Assembly (NCBI GenBank): GCA_963649365.1
Contig: CAVJHQ010000118.1
Coordinates: 1 to 5,142, forward strand
Reading direction: 5' to 3'
DNA from: Paratractidigestivibacter sp963649365
GTDB taxonomy: Bacteria > Actinomycetota > Coriobacteriia > Coriobacteriales > Atopobiaceae
Length of the DNA stretch: 5,142 nt
Below the pieces are notes generated by a model. That model had not been told where the DNA came from. It was given only the letters and a program-made list of their open reading frames with translations, and made no database searches. This document shows positions 1-5,142 of this stretch, piece after piece (positions within the stretch are counted from its first letter, which is position 1; the number at the start of each line of letters is the position of its first letter). The position numbers and the translations under genes are program-made.

Positions 1-7
1 CGCCCCG

Positions 8-1999
8 CTAGATCGCCTGCAGGAACGCCTCCACGAACTCCTCGTAGCGGCTCGTCCGCAGCAGGGCCGCGGTCTTGTCCACGGACATAAACGTCTCGAC
101 GATGATGTCGAACGCGCCGCGGAACATCGTCATGTCCTGCTCGGCGATGCCGATGAGCAGGACGAACTTGACGCTGTGGTTGCCCCAGGCGATGGGCGCG
201 TCGTTGTGGAGCACGGCGATGAACGAGCGCTTGGCGTAGGCGCCGATGGAGTGCGGCACGGCCAGGCAGTCGGTGAACGCGGTCGACGACGCGGCCTCGC
301 GCGCATGGACGTCGCGCACGAAGTCCTTCTCGGCGTAGCCCAACCACTCGGCAAGAGACGCCAGGTAGTCGATCACCTCGTCGCGCCCGCCCTCGAGCTC
401 GACGTTGCGCGCATAGAGGTCGGGGCTGAAGAGGCTCCTCAGGAAGCGACGAGAGGCCCCCGTCTCGCGCGCCCTCAGGATGTCCTCGACCTTCTCGCGG
501 ACGGCGCGCTCGCCCTTGCGGGTCAGGATGGGGCCGACCACCACCTGCTCCGCGGTCAACCCGTCGACCCTCGTCGAGCAGACCACAAAGTCGCACTCGG
601 GTCCCTGCGCCAGGTATTCCTGCTGCGTCATGACGCCCGCGACCATGGCCTCGTCTCCGAGCGCCCGCTGCACGTCGCCTGCGAGCTGCGAGGCCATGCC
701 GTGGTAGTTGTTTACCAATACGACGCAGGTCACAGCCCCGTTCTGCACGGGACAACGCTCCAGATAGGCGCCGATGTGGAACGCGATGAAGGCGATCTCG
801 TTCTCGTCCATCTGCACGCCGCGCTCGCGGGTGAACTGGTGCGCGAAGTAGACGGCCATGTCGTAGACCGGCGCGTACTCGTGCTTGATCTGGTGGGCCA
901 GCGGGTTCGGATAGCTCACGTGGTATTTAGCTCGCTGCACGGCGTTGAACACGTGGAGCGTGAGCTGCAGCAGGAGCGGCTCGTCGAAGGCGGGGATGTC
1001 GTAGCGGGCGACCGTCTGGTCGCAGATCCTCTTCACAAGGTCGAGGAAATCCTGGTCGATAAGGTCGGCCAGGCCCTCGAGGTTGAGGTTCTCGTAGCTG
1101 CAGCGCTCGACGGAGAGCGCGATGAGCACGACGATTTGCCGGAAGTCGGCCTCGGGGATCACGCAGCCGAACTCGCGCTCGAAGTAGGAGGAGATTCCGT
1201 TAGCGCAGCGCAGGATGGCCTCACGCTGGCTGAATTCCTCGAGCATCTTGTTGACGTCGATGACCTCGTCGCCTTCGGGAAGGGCGTTCGCGGACTTCAG
1301 GCGTATGACGATGACCAACAGGTGGATCAGCAGGTTGTTCAGGGCGAAATCGTTGATGAGAAGCTCGGAGTCCTGGCAGATCTTGACGATGCCGGCGAGT
1401 ATGGACTCGACGTCGAACTCGGGGAAGAGCCCCTCGAGCGTCTGTGTCGAGCTGAAGTAGCCGTCTGAGTCGTGCGTGGCGAGAAACCCCATGAGCCGGC
1501 GCTTGTCCTGCTCGCTGCCGGTGAGGGTCATCACGAAGCTGTGCGTCTCGATGCCGAGGCCGAACTGCGAGAGGAGCTGGCGGACCTGGGGCATGACGCT
1601 GCTGGCGAAGGTGTTCTCGCTGATGTGCAGGCGCTTGGCGGCCTCGAAGACCTCGACGCCGCTCGGCCGCACGATAAGGCGCGAGATCACGTAGTCTCGC
1701 CGGGCGATCGCGGAGCCGGGCGTCCCGGCAAACGAGAGGGGGACGGGGCCGGCGGCGCCCGCGGCCGTCGCGGAATCGGGCGCGCCGGGCTTCTTCGCAG
1801 GTGCGTCGACGAGCCGATATCCCTCGTTTGAAGAGGCGATGCGGCGGCTTCCTTCCTCGTTGATCTGGGTCACGTAGTTGCGGATGGTCCGCTCGCTCGT
1901 GTCGAGCATCCTCGCGAGCGCGGCCGCGGGCACGGGCGCCGACGCGCCCTCGAGCACGTTGATCAGGCGTATCAAGCGTTCTTTCTTCTTGTTCGCCAT
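8..1999 (-). CDS. LicR/MtlR-like PRD-containing transcriptional regulator with IIB-like and IIA-like domains
   Basis: This 663-residue cytoplasmic regulator probably activates the divergent PTS operon in response to PTS phosphorylation. Visible domains are an N-terminal HTH_11 (about 5-63), a Pro/Ala-rich linker (66-98), a Mga-type second HTH (about 101-165), PRD1 (about 195-301, His226), PRD2 (about 312-416, His349 and His408, with the typical NPLAHQIKHEY stretch), a IIB-like domain (about 422-505) and a C-terminal fructose/mannitol-type IIA domain (about 521-663) with the active-site motif AVPHS at His583. The length and order match LicR/MtlR activators, which usually have 640-700 residues. 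Two expected phosphorylation sites look lost: PRD1 has Leu292 where the second His should lie, and the IIB-like loop has Asn431 (NYHGMAS) where Cys is expected. The ATG at 1999 begins MANKKKERL, the normal start of the HTH; upstream there is only a G-rich weak ribosome site (GGGGCGGGG). The family is certain; the target operon is inferred from divergent position. Confidence 0.93.
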   Translation of the reverse strand: MANKKKERLIRLINVLEGASAPVPAAALARMLDTSERTIRNYVTQINEEGSRRIASSNEGYRLVDAPAKKPGAPDSATAAGAAGPVPLSFAGTPGSAIARRDYVISRLIVRPSGVEVFEAAKRLHISENTFASSVMPQVRQLLSQFGLGIETHSFVMTLTGSEQDKRRLMGFLATHDSDGYFSSTQTLEGLFPEFDVESILAGIVKICQDSELLINDFALNNLLIHLLVIVIRLKSANALPEGDEVIDVNKMLEEFSQREAILRCANGISSYFEREFGCVIPEADFRQIVVLIALSVERCSYENLNLEGLADLIDQDFLDLVKRICDQTVARYDIPAFDEPLLLQLTLHVFNAVQRAKYHVSYPNPLAHQIKHEYAPVYDMAVYFAHQFTRERGVQMDENEIAFIAFHIGAYLERCPVQNGAVTCVVLVNNYHGMASQLAGDVQRALGDEAMVAGVMTQQEYLAQGPECDFVVCSTRVDGLTAEQVVVGPILTRKGERAVREKVEDILRARETGASRRFLRSLFSPDLYARNVELEGGRDEVIDYLASLAEWLGYAEKDFVRDVHAREAASSTAFTDCLAVPHSIGAYAKRSFIAVLHNDAPIAWGNHSVKFVLLIGIAEQDMTMFRGAFDIIVETFMSVDKTAALLRTSRYEEFVEAFLQAI

Positions 2000-2045
2000 G
2001 TACCCCGCCCCATCTGCGCGTTGTTTGAATTTCGGTTCGTTTGCG

Positions 2046-2051
2046 ATTCTA
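2046..2051 (-). promoter_or_regulatory. Candidate -10 element of the regulator gene
   Basis: On the minus strand these bases read TAGAAT, five of six matches to TATAAT. They would start transcription near 2039 and give a leader of about 40 bases. No good -35 hexamer is found 16-18 bases upstream, where the sequence runs into GC-rich DNA, so the promoter would be weak or factor-dependent. The half-site array begins about 32 bases further upstream, so autoregulation is possible. Confidence 0.35.
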
Positions 2052-2082
2052 CACAGCAGCGCTGGCGGCCGCTTCGGTTCGC

Positions 2083-2156
2083 TTTCCGGGAAGCCGGAAA
2101 ACCGCCGGCATTTCCGGTAAGCGGAAAGTTTTCCGCATTGCCGCCTGCGCGGAAAA
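2083..2156. promoter_or_regulatory. Six half-site inverted-repeat array, probable operator region for the PRD regulator
   Basis: Left half-sites TTTCCGG, TTTCCGG and TTTCCGC lie at 2083, 2111 and 2130. Right half-sites CCGGAAA, GCGGAAA and GCGGAAA lie at 2094, 2121 and 2149. They alternate in orientation. Site A (2083-2100) is a perfect 7-4-7 inverted repeat, site B (2111-2127) is 6-5-6, and site C (2129-2156) is 8-12-8. The right arm of B and left arm of C also form a 7-2-7 palindrome. The array lies in the divergent spacer, roughly 45-118 bases upstream of the predicted start of the PTS operon, where activators commonly bind. That the neighbouring regulator binds here is inference. Confidence 0.65.
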
Positions 2157-2171
2157 TTCTCGGTTCGCGGG

Positions 2172-2189
2172 ACGGGCGTCTGTGCCCGT
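2172..2189. repeat. Perfect inverted repeat touching the operon -10 element
   Basis: The arms ACGGGC (2172-2177) and GCCCGT (2184-2189) are perfect complements around a six-base spacer. The repeat fills the region between the -35 and -10 positions of the predicted PTS promoter and shares its last base with the TATAGT box. It could be a separate operator, where a bound protein would block RNA polymerase, or simply a chance palindrome in GC-rich DNA. It does not resemble the TTTCCGG half-sites. Confidence 0.35.
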
Positions 2190-2194
2190 ATAGT
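2189..2194 (+). promoter_or_regulatory. Predicted -10 element of the PTS operon promoter
   Basis: TATAGT matches five of six bases of the sigma-70-type -10 consensus and stands out in GC-rich DNA. It predicts a start near 2201 and a leader of about 62 bases before the IIB gene. No clear -35 hexamer exists; the nearest candidate, TTCGCG at 2164-2169, has a 19-base spacer and few matches. A good -10 with a poor -35 fits a promoter that needs an activator. Confidence 0.5.
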
Positions 2195-2246
2195 TCAGCC
2201 AGCAAGAAGGGCGCCGGGTCGACACGTCGCCGCACACGAACGACAC

Positions 2247-2257
2247 AAGGAAAGGAA
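2247..2257 (+). promoter_or_regulatory. Ribosome binding site of the IIB gene
   Basis: The purine tract AAGGAAAGGAA ends five bases before the ATG at 2263. It holds two overlapping AAGGA cores, supports this start codon, and suggests efficient initiation for the first gene of the operon. Confidence 0.7.
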
Positions 2258-2262
2258 CAACG

Positions 2263-2589
2263 ATGGCTGATGCGAACGGAACCACCCGCATCCTCCTGGC
2301 CTGCGGAATCGGCGCCTCGACCGGCTTTATGGCAGCGGGCATGCGCAAGGTCGCCAAGGCCCAGGGCCGCGACTGCACCATCAAGGCCGTAAGCAAGTCC
2401 GAGATCATGGACTACGCCGACAAGATCGACGTCCTGCTGCTCGGCCCGCACTTCGCGAGCGAGGTTCCCGAGATCTCGGCCCAGGTCGCGCCCTATGGCG
2501 TCAAGGTCATGGCGATCGACCCGGACTACTACGCGGCGCTCGACGGCGAGGGCATCCTCGAGGACGCCTACGACCTTCTCGACGAGTAA
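2263..2589 (+). CDS. celA: PTS system lactose/cellobiose-family IIB component
   Basis: This 108-residue cytoplasmic protein takes phosphate from IIA and passes it to the sugar bound by IIC. The N-terminal strand and phosphate loop read ILLACGIGASTGF, with the phosphorylated cysteine at residue 14 followed by the Ser-Thr of the loop. This is a variant of the usual C-x-x-G-x-S-T-S motif. The later GPHFASEVPEI (about 66-76) corresponds to the conserved GPQ region. The length is normal for a free-standing IIB of the lactose/cellobiose family (PF02302). It is the first gene of the operon, with a strong ribosome site, and lies 12 bases before IIC. The symbol follows the older cel naming (IIB = celA) and does not imply proven cellobiose use; lichenan-, chitobiose- or other beta-glucoside-type systems share this component. 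Confidence 0.92.
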   Translation: MADANGTTRILLACGIGASTGFMAAGMRKVAKAQGRDCTIKAVSKSEIMDYADKIDVLLLGPHFASEVPEISAQVAPYGVKVMAIDPDYYAALDGEGILEDAYDLLDE

Positions 2590-2601
2590 GGGGGCTCCCA
2601 G

Positions 2602-3909
2602 ATGCTTCAGAAACTCATGACCTCGGTCCAGGACTGGATCACCACGCACATCGTCCCGCTCATGAACAAGCTCACCTCGACGTACTGGTTCGGCGTCATC
2701 TCCGACGCGGTTCTCTACATCGTCCCGTTCTCGATGGTCTCCGCCATCCCGAGCCTGTGGAACATCCTGCGGAGGTTCTTCGACTTCCTGCCCGACCTCT
2801 CGCCCCTGACCACCTACTCCTTCGGCCTCGTCGGCATGTTCATGGCGTTCATCATCCCCCACAACGTCGCCGTCAAGGAAGGCCGCAAGGACCGCTCGAT
2901 GATCGCCGGCTTCACCGGCATCGGCGCCTTCATGCTCTGCATGAACCCCGACGTGACCGACGCGGGCTACGTCTTTACCATCAACAAGTTCGGCGCGGGC
3001 GGCATGTTCACCGCCATGGTCGTCGGTTTCGTGGTCGGCTTCATCTACAAGCGCATGGCCCGCATGAGCTTCTTCGGCGAGGACTCGGTTATCCCCGACT
3101 TCGTCAAGAACTGGTTCGATAACATCCTGGCCGTCCTGCTCTCGCTCTTCATCGCTTGGCTCGTCACCTTCATCGGCCAGGTCGACGTCTTCGGCGCCGT
3201 CTCCATCATCCTCTCGCCGGTGACCAACTTCGCCCAGACGCTGCCCGGCACCATCGCCATCCCGCTCGTTATGGACACCTTCTACTTCTTCGGCATCTCC
3301 GGCTGGGTCTTCTCGCCCATCCAGCAGTCCATCCAGAAGTCCGCGCTTGCCGAGAACATGGCCGCCTACGCCGCCGGCCTTGCCCCGACGAACATCAACG
3401 CCTACGGCATCACCCGCTACATCATGATCGGCGGCGAGGGCGCCACGCTTCCGCTGGCCATCTACATGCTCTTCTCCAAGTCCAAGAAGAACAAGACCCT
3501 CGGTCGCGCCACCATCATCCCGTCGCTGTTCAACATCAACGAGCCGCTGGTCTTCTCCACCATCGTCGCCAACCCCTTCATGTTCATCCCGATGGTCCTG
3601 CAGTCCATCCTGCTCTCCGCGAACGCGTACCTTTGGATGAGCATGGGCTGGGCGAGCCTCCACGTCGAGAACTTCGACATGAACTTCCTGCCCAACGCGG
3701 TCTCCGCCTTCTTCATGTCCGGCGGCGACGTCCGCAACATCGCCCTGGTCTGCGTCAACCTGCTGATCGCCGCGGTGCTCTGGTTCCCGTTCTTCAAGGC
3801 CGCCGACAACTACCAGCTCAAGCTTGAGCAGGAGAAAGCCGCCGAGAAGGCCGCGAAGAAGGCCGCCAAGGCCGCTGCCAAGGCCGAGGCCGCCGCGGTC
3901 GCCGAGTAG
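2602..3909 (+). CDS. celB: PTS system lactose/cellobiose-family IIC permease
   Basis: This 435-residue integral membrane protein is the sugar channel of the PTS, with about ten hydrophobic segments between residues 31 and 400. It has the family marks GGEGATLPLA (277-286) and NINEPLVF (311-318). Glu314 matches the substrate-contacting glutamate of structurally studied ChbC-type IIC proteins. Two points are odd. Residues 231-234 read GISG where the family normally has GIHG with a conserved substrate-site histidine, so Ser233 replaces His. The N-terminal segment YWFGVISDAVLYIVPFSM also differs from the usual RGxxxTMPL-like stretch. The C-terminus ends in a charged Ala/Lys/Glu tail (about 406-435) predicted to be cytoplasmic. 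The start ATG at 2602 has only a short GGGGG tract upstream, so translation may be coupled to IIB, which ends 12 bases before. Family membership is firm; the substrate is uncertain because of the divergent site. The symbol reflects family naming only. Confidence 0.92.
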   Translation: MLQKLMTSVQDWITTHIVPLMNKLTSTYWFGVISDAVLYIVPFSMVSAIPSLWNILRRFFDFLPDLSPLTTYSFGLVGMFMAFIIPHNVAVKEGRKDRSMIAGFTGIGAFMLCMNPDVTDAGYVFTINKFGAGGMFTAMVVGFVVGFIYKRMARMSFFGEDSVIPDFVKNWFDNILAVLLSLFIAWLVTFIGQVDVFGAVSIILSPVTNFAQTLPGTIAIPLVMDTFYFFGISGWVFSPIQQSIQKSALAENMAAYAAGLAPTNINAYGITRYIMIGGEGATLPLAIYMLFSKSKKNKTLGRATIIPSLFNINEPLVFSTIVANPFMFIPMVLQSILLSANAYLWMSMGWASLHVENFDMNFLPNAVSAFFMSGGDVRNIALVCVNLLIAAVLWFPFFKAADNYQLKLEQEKAAEKAAKKAAKAAAKAEAAAVAE

Positions 3910-3946
3910 GGCGCACGGCACGTATTCGTTCGACTGAGCAAGAAGC

Positions 3947-3973
3947 GCCCCGGCCCGCTGGCCGGGCCGGGGC
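3947..3973 (+). other. Strong GC hairpin between IIC and IIA genes
   Basis: GCCCCGGCCCG (3947-3957) and CGGGCCGGGGC (3963-3973) form a perfect 11-bp stem around the five-base loop CTGGC. No T-run follows, so it is not a standard intrinsic terminator. Its place in the only sizeable gap between PTS subunit genes suggests mRNA stabilisation of the upstream segment, a processing site, or partial attenuation that lowers IIA relative to IIB-IIC. The structure is seen directly; its role is inferred. Confidence 0.6.
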
Positions 3974-3978
3974 CCACA

Positions 3979-3985
3979 GAGAGGA
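3979..3985 (+). promoter_or_regulatory. Ribosome binding site of the IIA gene
   Basis: GAGAGGA lies seven bases before the ATG at 3993 and just after the hairpin. It stays unpaired when the stem forms, so the hairpin should not block initiation of IIA. Confidence 0.6.
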
Positions 3986-3992
3986 ACACGAC

Positions 3993-4322
3993 ATGGCTGA
4001 GGAGACGTTCGATATCCCGACCATCGCAATGGGGGTCATCCTTAACGCCGGAGACGCGCGCGTCTTCATCGACAAGGCCATGGATGCCCTGGCCGAGCTC
4101 GACCTCGAGGCCGCCGAGGGCTTCCTCGAGGAGGCCGACAAGAAGATCCTCGCGGCGCACCGGTCCCAGACCGACATGATCCAGCGCGAGGCCTCCGGCG
4201 AGACCATGGAGTTCTCGGTGCTCTTCGTCCACGCGCAGGACACCCTGATGACCATCGCCGCCGAGCTCCACATGGCAAAGAAGATGCTGCCCATCGTCAA
4301 GGCGCTCGCCGCCGGCAAGTAG
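3993..4322 (+). CDS. celC: PTS system lactose/cellobiose-family IIA component
   Basis: This 109-residue, mostly helical cytoplasmic protein accepts phosphate from HPr and gives it to IIB. The family signature HAQDTLMT is present, with the phosphorylated histidine at residue 80 and the metal-binding aspartate at 83. Upstream, EEADKKILAAHRSQT and the QREASGE stretch (64-70) match the conserved helices of PF02255 proteins, which act as trimers. The length is typical of a single-domain IIA. It follows IIC after an 83-base gap with a hairpin and is the last PTS component; no HPr or enzyme I gene lies in the window, as usual for general PTS proteins encoded elsewhere. The start is supported by a good ribosome site. 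The symbol follows cel naming for IIA. Confidence 0.94.
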   Translation: MAEETFDIPTIAMGVILNAGDARVFIDKAMDALAELDLEAAEGFLEEADKKILAAHRSQTDMIQREASGETMEFSVLFVHAQDTLMTIAAELHMAKKMLPIVKALAAGK

Positions 4323-4327
4323 GCGGC

Positions 4328-4341
4328 GCCGCGCAAGCGGC
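4328..4341 (+). other. Small hairpin with GNRA tetraloop after IIA
   Basis: GCCGC and GCGGC form a 5-bp stem closed by the tetraloop GCAA, six bases after the IIA stop codon. The preceding ten bases (4323-4332) are themselves a palindrome and compete for the same pairing. There is no T-run, so this is not a normal terminator; it may protect or delimit the IIA message. It is short enough to be chance. Confidence 0.3.
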
Positions 4342-4369
4342 ACGTAGTCTTCCCACAAAGGATCTACCG

Positions 4370-4396
4370 GCGCTTGTATCCCCAAGGGACGAGCGC
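4370..4396 (+). other. Bulged hairpin in the leader of the glycosidase gene
   Basis: GCGCTTG (4370-4376) pairs with CGAGCGC (4390-4396), including one G-U pair. After a two-base bulge (TA), TCCC pairs with GGGA around the loop CAA. This gives 11 pairs in all. No T-run follows, so it is not an intrinsic terminator. The descending arm contains AAGGGA, a Shine-Dalgarno-like sequence, which would be hidden by the fold. Confidence 0.4.
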
Positions 4397-4423
4397 ATGA
4401 CACCCTCTAGCAACGCTTATACA
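4397..4423 (+). promoter_or_regulatory. Possible internal promoter before the glycosidase gene
   Basis: ATGACA (4397-4402) matches five of six bases of a -35 box. TATACA (4418-4423) matches four of six of a -10 box, but the 15-base spacer is short. The area 4412-4436 is clearly more A/T-rich than its surroundings. A secondary start for the glycosidase gene is possible, but the spacing makes this weak. Confidence 0.22.
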
Positions 4424-4426
4424 TAA
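4397..4426 (+). CDS. Possible 9-codon leader micro-ORF
   Basis: An ATG at 4397 opens nine codons (MTPSSNAYT) ending with TAA at 4424-4426. It has AAGGGA seven bases upstream, inside the 4370-4396 hairpin, and ends 18 bases before the glycosidase start, in the same frame. It might couple or tune translation of the glycosidase gene. There is no conservation evidence, and an ORF this short can arise by chance. Confidence 0.15.
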   Translation: MTPSSNAYT

Positions 4427-4433
4427 AAGTAGA

Positions 4434-4438
4434 AAGGA
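4434..4438 (+). promoter_or_regulatory. Ribosome binding site of the glycosidase gene
   Basis: AAGGA, within AGAAAGGACC, lies six bases before the ATG at 4445. It fixes this start codon, and the encoded N-terminus (MIDLTTYDFGEKFPEGFLWG) has the normal distance to the GH1 signature. Confidence 0.7.
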
Positions 4439-4444
4439 CCTGCC

Positions 4445-5142
4445 ATGATTGACCTCACGACCTACGACTTCGGCGAGAAGTTCCCCGAGGGCTTCCTCTG
4501 GGGCGGCGCCACCGCGGCCAACCAGATCGAGGGCGCCTGGAACGAGGGCGGCCGCGGCCCGGCCGTGTCCGACTACGTCATTCTCCTCGACCGCGAGACC
4601 TGCGCCCGCGAGGGCATCGTCGAGGGCGGCCCGCTGAACTCCGTGACGCGCCAGTCGCTCGCCGCCCGCAAGGCCGACGAGGCCGCCTACGACTTCCCCA
4701 AGCGCCGCGGCATCGACTTCTACCACACCTATAAGGAGGACATCGCCCTTCTCGGCGAGATGGGCTTCGGGGTCTTCCGTATGTCCATCAGCTGGTCGCG
4801 CATCTTCCCCAACGGCGACGACGCCGAGCCCAACGAGGAGGGGCTGGCCTTCTACGACCGCGTCTTCGACGAGTGCCACAAGAACGGCATCGAGCCCATG
4901 GTCACGCTCAACCACTTCGACATGCCGCTTCACCTGGCCGAGGAGTACAACGGCTTCGCGAGCCGCCACGTGGTCGACGCCTTCGAGCGCTACGCCGAGA
5001 CCCTCTTTAAGCGCTACAAGGGCAAGGTCAAGTACTGGATGACCTTCAACGAGATCAACCACGTCTACGCCAACCCCTGCACCTGCTGCGGCGCCATCTG
5101 GGACGAGAACGAGGACGGCTCCAACCCCTACGCCGGCCGCTG
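4445..5142 (+). CDS. Glycoside hydrolase family 1, probable 6-phospho-beta-glucosidase (N-terminal part)
   Basis: The first 232 codons of a GH1 enzyme are present; the reading frame runs off the window, and about half of a typical 460-490-residue protein is missing. The N-terminal GH1 signature FLWGGATAANQIEGA (17-31) is complete, with Gln27 expected to contact the sugar. NHFDMP (156-161) is the conserved His loop, and TFNEIN (200-205) carries the acid/base catalyst Glu203. The nucleophile motif lies beyond the window. The long loop before RGIDFYHTYKEDIALL (88-103) is characteristic of 6-phospho-beta-glucosidases of the BglA type. With an adjacent lactose/cellobiose PTS, it would hydrolyse the imported phosphorylated disaccharide to glucose and glucose 6-phosphate in the cytoplasm. 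A 6-phospho-beta-galactosidase is not excluded, because the phosphate-binding residues are in the missing half. An unusual Cys-rich stretch, CTCCG (212-216), follows the catalytic motif. Confidence 0.9.
   Translation, partial: MIDLTTYDFGEKFPEGFLWGGATAANQIEGAWNEGGRGPAVSDYVILLDRETCAREGIVEGGPLNSVTRQSLAARKADEAAYDFPKRRGIDFYHTYKEDIALLGEMGFGVFRMSISWSRIFPNGDDAEPNEEGLAFYDRVFDECHKNGIEPMVTLNHFDMPLHLAEEYNGFASRHVVDAFERYAETLFKRYKGKVKYWMTFNEINHVYANPCTCCGAIWDENEDGSNPYAGR

Noticed and set aside
1..7. Search for a terminator of the regulator gene.
   Set aside because: Only seven bases lie beyond the stop codon within the window, too few to judge.
176..1468. A 430-codon open frame on the plus strand opposite the regulator.
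   Set aside because: It is the antisense shadow of the regulator, rich in Val, Asp, Glu, Leu, Gly, Arg and His, with no ribosome site or recognisable domain.
3947..3973. Intrinsic terminator after IIC.
   Set aside because: The stem is followed by CCACAGAGAGG rather than a T-run, and IIA follows at once with its own ribosome site, so it was listed as a hairpin only.
1972..4029. A 685-codon open frame on the minus strand across the divergent spacer and the IIB and IIC genes.
   Set aside because: It is antisense to two certain PTS genes and runs through the promoter region. Its Asp/His/Glu/Gly/Arg/Val-rich composition is typical of the opposite strand of high-GC genes, and no domain is recognisable.
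4370..4396. RNA antiterminator target (RAT/BglG type) before the glycosidase gene.
   Set aside because: There is no overlapping terminator with a T-run, and the regulator has DNA-binding HTH domains instead of the RNA-binding CAT domain of BglG/LicT antiterminators.
4323..4400. Stop-free extension of 25 codons in the IIA frame after its TAG, ending with TGA at 4398-4400, overlapping the micro-ORF start as ATGA.
   Set aside because: IIA is already full length at 109 residues. A stop-free run of this length is common in GC-rich DNA, and nothing suggests readthrough.

Overview
This GC-rich window holds one carbohydrate-uptake locus: a divergently transcribed PTS-controlled regulator on the minus strand, then a plus-strand set of genes for a lactose/cellobiose-family phosphotransferase system (IIB, IIC, IIA) and the start of a family 1 glycosidase. 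High G+C, strong preference for C/G-ending codons, good Shine-Dalgarno sites and a full PTS with a PRD regulator together suggest a high-GC gut or oral actinobacterium, most likely of the Coriobacteriia (Collinsella/Olsenella type). That assignment is inference from style, not from a marker gene.

Layout: positions 8-1999 (minus) encode a 663-residue LicR/MtlR-type regulator with two HTH domains, two PRDs, a degenerate IIB-like domain and a IIA-like domain. Positions 2000-2262 are the divergent control region. It carries an array of six alternating inverted half-sites (TTTCCGG/CCGGAAA type), a TATAGT -10 element facing the PTS genes, a palindrome touching that -10, and a TAGAAT -10 candidate facing the regulator. 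Then come IIB (2263-2589), IIC (2602-3909), a GC-rich hairpin in the 83-base gap, IIA (3993-4322), a 122-base structured leader, and a glycosidase gene (4445 to the window end, truncated).

The genes fit one pathway. Phosphate passes from HPr to IIA (His80), then to IIB (Cys14). IIC imports a disaccharide, probably a beta-glucoside such as cellobiose, and it is phosphorylated during entry. The cytoplasmic GH1 enzyme then hydrolyses the 6-phospho-disaccharide. The regulator would sense PTS flux through histidines in its PRDs and IIA domain and switch the operon on through the half-site array. The order IIB-IIC-IIA-glycosidase with a LicR-like regulator resembles the Bacillus lic locus, though the enzyme here is GH1.

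I do not see a new type of system. The points worth a second look are the half-site array, lost phosphorylation residues in the regulator, a Ser where IIC proteins of this family normally have the GIHG histidine, and RNA structures in two intergenic gaps.
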